NCBI GenBank assembly: GCA_023450335.1
Contig: JAEXHA010000130.1
Coordinates: 1 to 5,606, forward strand
Direction of reading: 5' to 3'
From: Actinomycetes bacterium
GTDB taxonomy: Bacteria > Actinomycetota > Actinomycetes > Actinomycetales > Microbacteriaceae
Length of the DNA stretch: 5,606 bases
Under the pieces are notes generated by a model that ran no database searches, was not told the origin of the DNA, and saw only the letters and a list, made by a program, of their open reading frames with translations. A program made the position numbers and the translations under genes. Positions 3,170-5,606 of the stretch are shown piece after piece; positions within the stretch are counted from its first letter, which is position 1, and each line of letters starts with the position of its first letter.

Positions 3170-5606
3170 GTGTCCACCATCCTGTCCTCGCTCGGTCGCT
3201 GGTCGTTCCGTCATCCCTGGCGCGTCCTGATCTCGTGGCTCGTACTGCTGGGCCTCGCCGGCGGCGGCGCCCTCGTGTTCATGCAGGGCACGAGCAACAC
3301 GTTCGCGATTCCCGGCACCGAAGCCCAGGAGGGCATCGAACTGCTCGAGCGCACCTTCCCGCAGGCCAGCGGCACGAGTGCGCAGCTGATCATCGTGGCC
3401 CCGGGCGGCGACCGCGTCGACGACGACCCGGTCGCCGACATCATCGACGACACCGTGGCCGACCTCGAAGCCGTCGACGGCGTCACGGCGGTCACGAGCC
3501 CGTTCAGCGAGCTCGTCGACGGCCTGGTCTCCGACGACGCCTCGGCCGCGATCGTCCAGCTGCAGTTCGACGGGCAGGCCACCGACGTCAGCGACGCGAC
3601 GAAGGACGAGCTCACCGGCATCGCCGACGACATGCGCGAGATCCTGCCCGCCGGCGCACAGGCGGTCATGGGCGGCGACCTGTTCTCGATGTCGGTGCCG
3701 GCATTGTCGATCATCGAAGCCGTCGGCGTGCTCATCGCCCTGTTCGTGCTCATCATCACATTCCGGTCGTTCGCCGTCGCGTGGTTCCCCCTGGTCAGCG
3801 CCCTCATCGGCGTGGGGCTCGCCGTCGCCCTCATCTACCTGTCCACGGCCTTCGCCGACATCTCGTCGGTCACCCCGATGCTGGCGGTGATGCTGGGCCT
3901 GGCGGTCGGCATCGACTACGCCCTGTTCATCGTCGCGCGCCATCAGGATCAGGTGCGCACCGGCATCGACCCCGAAGAGTCCGCGTCACGTGCGACCGGC
4001 ACCGCCGGCTCGGCCGTCGTGTTCGCCGGCGTGACGGTGCTCATCGCCCTCATCGGGCTCGGCTTCGCCGGCATCCCGTTCCTGACGACCATGGGCATCG
4101 CGGCGGCCGTCGCCGTCGCGATCGCCGTGCTCGTGGCCGTCACCCTCACGCCCGCGATGCTCGGCTTCGCCGGTCACCGGGTCGCCGGGTGGCCGCGCCG
4201 CGTGCTGGGCGCCGGCATCCGGGTGGGTCGCCGCGCGCAGCGAACGGATGCCGGTGACGACGCGGCGGACGCCTCAGCCGACGCTGTCACGCCACCGCGC
4301 ACGCGGTCCGCACGCGCCACGCGGGGCTTCGCCGACCGGTGGGTCACGGGCGTCACCCGGCATCCGGTCATCACCACGATCGCGGTCGTGGTGGGCCTCG
4401 GCGTCATGGCGGTGCCCGCGGCGAGCCTCACCCTCGCGCTGCCGAACGCGGGCGTGCAGCCGGTGCAGAGCGAGGCACGCCAGGCGTACGACCTGACGGC
4501 CGAACACTTCGGCCCGGGCTTCAATGGACCGCTCATCATGACCGGCACGATCGTCACCTCGACCGACCCGCTCGGCCTCATGGCCGACCTGCAGGCCGAG
4601 GTCGAGAAGATCCCGGGCGTGAAGGAGGTCGCGATGTCGACCCCGAACGAGACGGCCGACACCGGGCTCATCCAGATCGTCCCCACCACCGCGCCCGACG
4701 ACCCGGCCACTGCCGACCTCGTGCGCGAGCTGCGATCACACCACGACGAATGGCTCGATCAGTACGGCGTCGACCTCAAGGTCACCGGCTTCACCGCCGT
4801 CGGCATCGACATCTCCGACCGGCTGGGGGCGGCGCTGCTGCCGTTCGGCATCTTCGTGGTCGGGCTCTCGTTCATCCTGCTGATGATCGTGTTCCGCTCG
4901 ATCTGGGTGCCGCTGAAGGCGACGGTCGGCTATCTGCTGTCGATTCTGGCCTCATTCGGCGTCGTGGCCGCCGTGTTCGAGTGGGGCTGGATGGCCGACC
5001 TGCTGCACGTGACCCGCACCGGCCCGGTGATCAGCTTCATGCCGATCATCCTGATGGGCGTGCTGTTCGGTCTCGCGATGGACTACGAGGTATTCCTGGT
5101 CTCACGCATGCGCGAGGACTACGTCCACTCCCGGCGTGCCCGCCGCGGCCGGGCCGATCGACACACCGCGGTCGCGGCCGTCCGCAGCGGGTTCACCGCC
5201 TCGGCCCGGGTGGTGACCGCGGCCGCCGTCATCATGTTCGCCGTCTTCGCGGCGTTCGTCCCCGAGGGCGACTCGTCGATCAAGCCGATCGCCCTGGGGC
5301 TCGCCGTCGGCATCGCCGTCGACGCGTTCGTCGTGCGGATGACCTTGGTGCCGGCGGTCATGGCGCTGCTGGGTGAGAAGGCGTGGTGGATGCCGCGCTG
5401 GCTCGACCGCTTCCTCCCCCACTTCGACATCGAGGGCGAGGCCGTCGAGCGCGAACTGCAGCTGGCCGACTGGCCCGAGCCCGACTACACCGAGCCGCTC
5501 GCCGGCGACGATGTGACCGTGCGGGTCGACGGCGGCCGCGGCGCGGGCGAGGTCACGCTGTTCGACGGCGCGTCGTTCCGCGTCGGCCACGGCGAGACCC
5601 TGCTGG
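3170..5606 (+). CDS. MMPL/RND-family transporter, 3' end cut by the window, with a possible C-terminal ABC-like domain
   Basis: The visible 812 residues cover a full two-repeat MMPL body. TM1 lies near residues 18-38, followed by an extracytoplasmic domain (about 40-177), TM2-6 (about 184-335), a cytoplasmic Ala/Arg/Asp-rich linker (338-397), TM7 (400-424), a second extracytoplasmic domain (427-555) and TM8-12 (about 556-735). The proton-relay Asp-Tyr pairs are present in TM4 (D249-Y250 in GIDYALFIVARH) and TM10 (D638-Y639 in AMDYEVFLVSRMRE), as in MmpL3. Family members export lipids, siderophores or drugs by proton antiport; the substrate here is unknown. The gene diverges from a TetR gene with two operators between them, so induction by a toxic or exported compound is likely. 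After the usual family end (FLPHFDIEGE, 748-757) the frame continues for at least 55 residues through an acidic linker into ABC-ATPase-like sequence. No stop codon is reached. Confidence 0.93.
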   Translation, partial: MSTILSSLGRWSFRHPWRVLISWLVLLGLAGGGALVFMQGTSNTFAIPGTEAQEGIELLERTFPQASGTSAQLIIVAPGGDRVDDDPVADIIDDTVADLEAVDGVTAVTSPFSELVDGLVSDDASAAIVQLQFDGQATDVSDATKDELTGIADDMREILPAGAQAVMGGDLFSMSVPALSIIEAVGVLIALFVLIITFRSFAVAWFPLVSALIGVGLAVALIYLSTAFADISSVTPMLAVMLGLAVGIDYALFIVARHQDQVRTGIDPEESASRATGTAGSAVVFAGVTVLIALIGLGFAGIPFLTTMGIAAAVAVAIAVLVAVTLTPAMLGFAGHRVAGWPRRVLGAGIRVGRRAQRTDAGDDAADASADAVTPPRTRSARATRGFADRWVTGVTRHPVITTIAVVVGLGVMAVPAASLTLALPNAGVQPVQSEARQAYDLTAEHFGPGFNGPLIMTGTIVTSTDPLGLMADLQAEVEKIPGVKEVAMSTPNETADTGLIQIVPTTAPDDPATADLVRELRSHHDEWLDQYGVDLKVTGFTAVGIDISDRLGAALLPFGIFVVGLSFILLMIVFRSIWVPLKATVGYLLSILASFGVVAAVFEWGWMADLLHVTRTGPVISFMPIILMGVLFGLAMDYEVFLVSRMREDYVHSRRARRGRADRHTAVAAVRSGFTASARVVTAAAVIMFAVFAAFVPEGDSSIKPIALGLAVGIAVDAFVVRMTLVPAVMALLGEKAWWMPRWLDRFLPHFDIEGEAVERELQLADWPEPDYTEPLAGDDVTVRVDGGRGAGEVTLFDGASFRVGHGETLL
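5510..5606 (+). other. Possible start of an ABC-type nucleotide-binding domain fused to the MMPL transporter
   Basis: Residues 781-812 of the transporter frame read as beta-strand DDVTVRV (780-786), a glycine-rich turn, VTLFDGASFRV (795-805) and GHGETLL (806-812). In ABC ATPases the same order occurs at the N-terminus: a first strand, a loop, a strand of the type 'vLdgvSfeV', then 'pGEtlaLvGpnGsGKS'. The window ends where the Walker A loop should follow. The linker before it (Q764-A778, with ADWPEPDYTEPLAG) is acidic and proline-rich, typical of a domain junction. No Walker A, signature or Walker B motif can be seen, so the call rests on strand pattern alone. An FHA-like or other beta-rich tail is an alternative. 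Confidence 0.55.

Noticed and set aside
3104..3943. Long minus-strand frame opposite the MMPL gene
   Set aside because: It is a high-GC antisense shadow with Asp/Gly/His-rich composition, no start signal and no recognisable domain.
3013..4257. Long plus-strand reading frame of 414 codons overlapping the TetR gene start and the MMPL gene
   Set aside because: Its product is Arg/His/Pro-rich without fold-like patterns. The true frame here is the MMPL frame from GTG 3170, which shows TM helices and conserved Asp-Tyr motifs.
4339..5376. Plus-strand frame of 345 codons in another phase of the MMPL gene
   Set aside because: Arg/Gly/His-rich shadow with no plausible fold, fully inside the transporter.

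Overview
The window is high-GC DNA, roughly 70% by eye. Its coding style is actinobacterial: GTG starts, GC at third codon positions, and PadR and TetR regulators beside membrane transport genes. The best guess is a Microbacteriaceae member such as Microbacterium. That guess rests on protein style, on a near-leaderless promoter and on a recurrent GGATGCC heptamer, not on any search.

Layout, left to right. (1) On the minus strand, a PadR-family repressor gene (start 1321) is followed after one base by a six-TM membrane protein with an N-terminal HAAS/DUF1700-like domain (984 to 43). This is a two-gene operon of the PadR plus membrane partner type. Its promoter can be read as TTGCGA-17-TACAGT and ends so close to the ATG that the padR mRNA should be leaderless. 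Palindromic sequence lies over the -10 and spacer, as expected for autorepression. (2) Diverging from it on the plus strand is menC, o-succinylbenzoate synthase (1417-2409), with all enolase-superfamily catalytic residues present; it makes the aromatic intermediate of menaquinone biosynthesis. (3) Converging on menC is a TetR-family regulator (3028 to 2402). The two stop codons share one 10-bp palindrome, so both proteins end in Val-Ser. (4) Diverging from the TetR gene is a large MMPL/RND-type transporter that starts at GTG 3170 and is still open at the right edge, with 812 residues visible. The 141-bp gap between them holds two operator-like palindromes sharing the form ATACA-N4-TGTAT, 17 bp apart. 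They very probably bind this TetR protein and control both genes.

The most interesting point is the end of the transporter. The twelve-TM MMPL body is complete by about residue 735. The frame then continues through a short acidic linker into what looks like the first strands of an ABC-type nucleotide-binding domain, ending at the window edge just before the place where a Walker A loop would be expected. If confirmed, this is a proton-driven MMPL exporter fused to an ABC-like ATPase module under TetR control. No RNA genes, insertion sequences, CRISPR arrays or intergenic stretches above 300 bp were seen.
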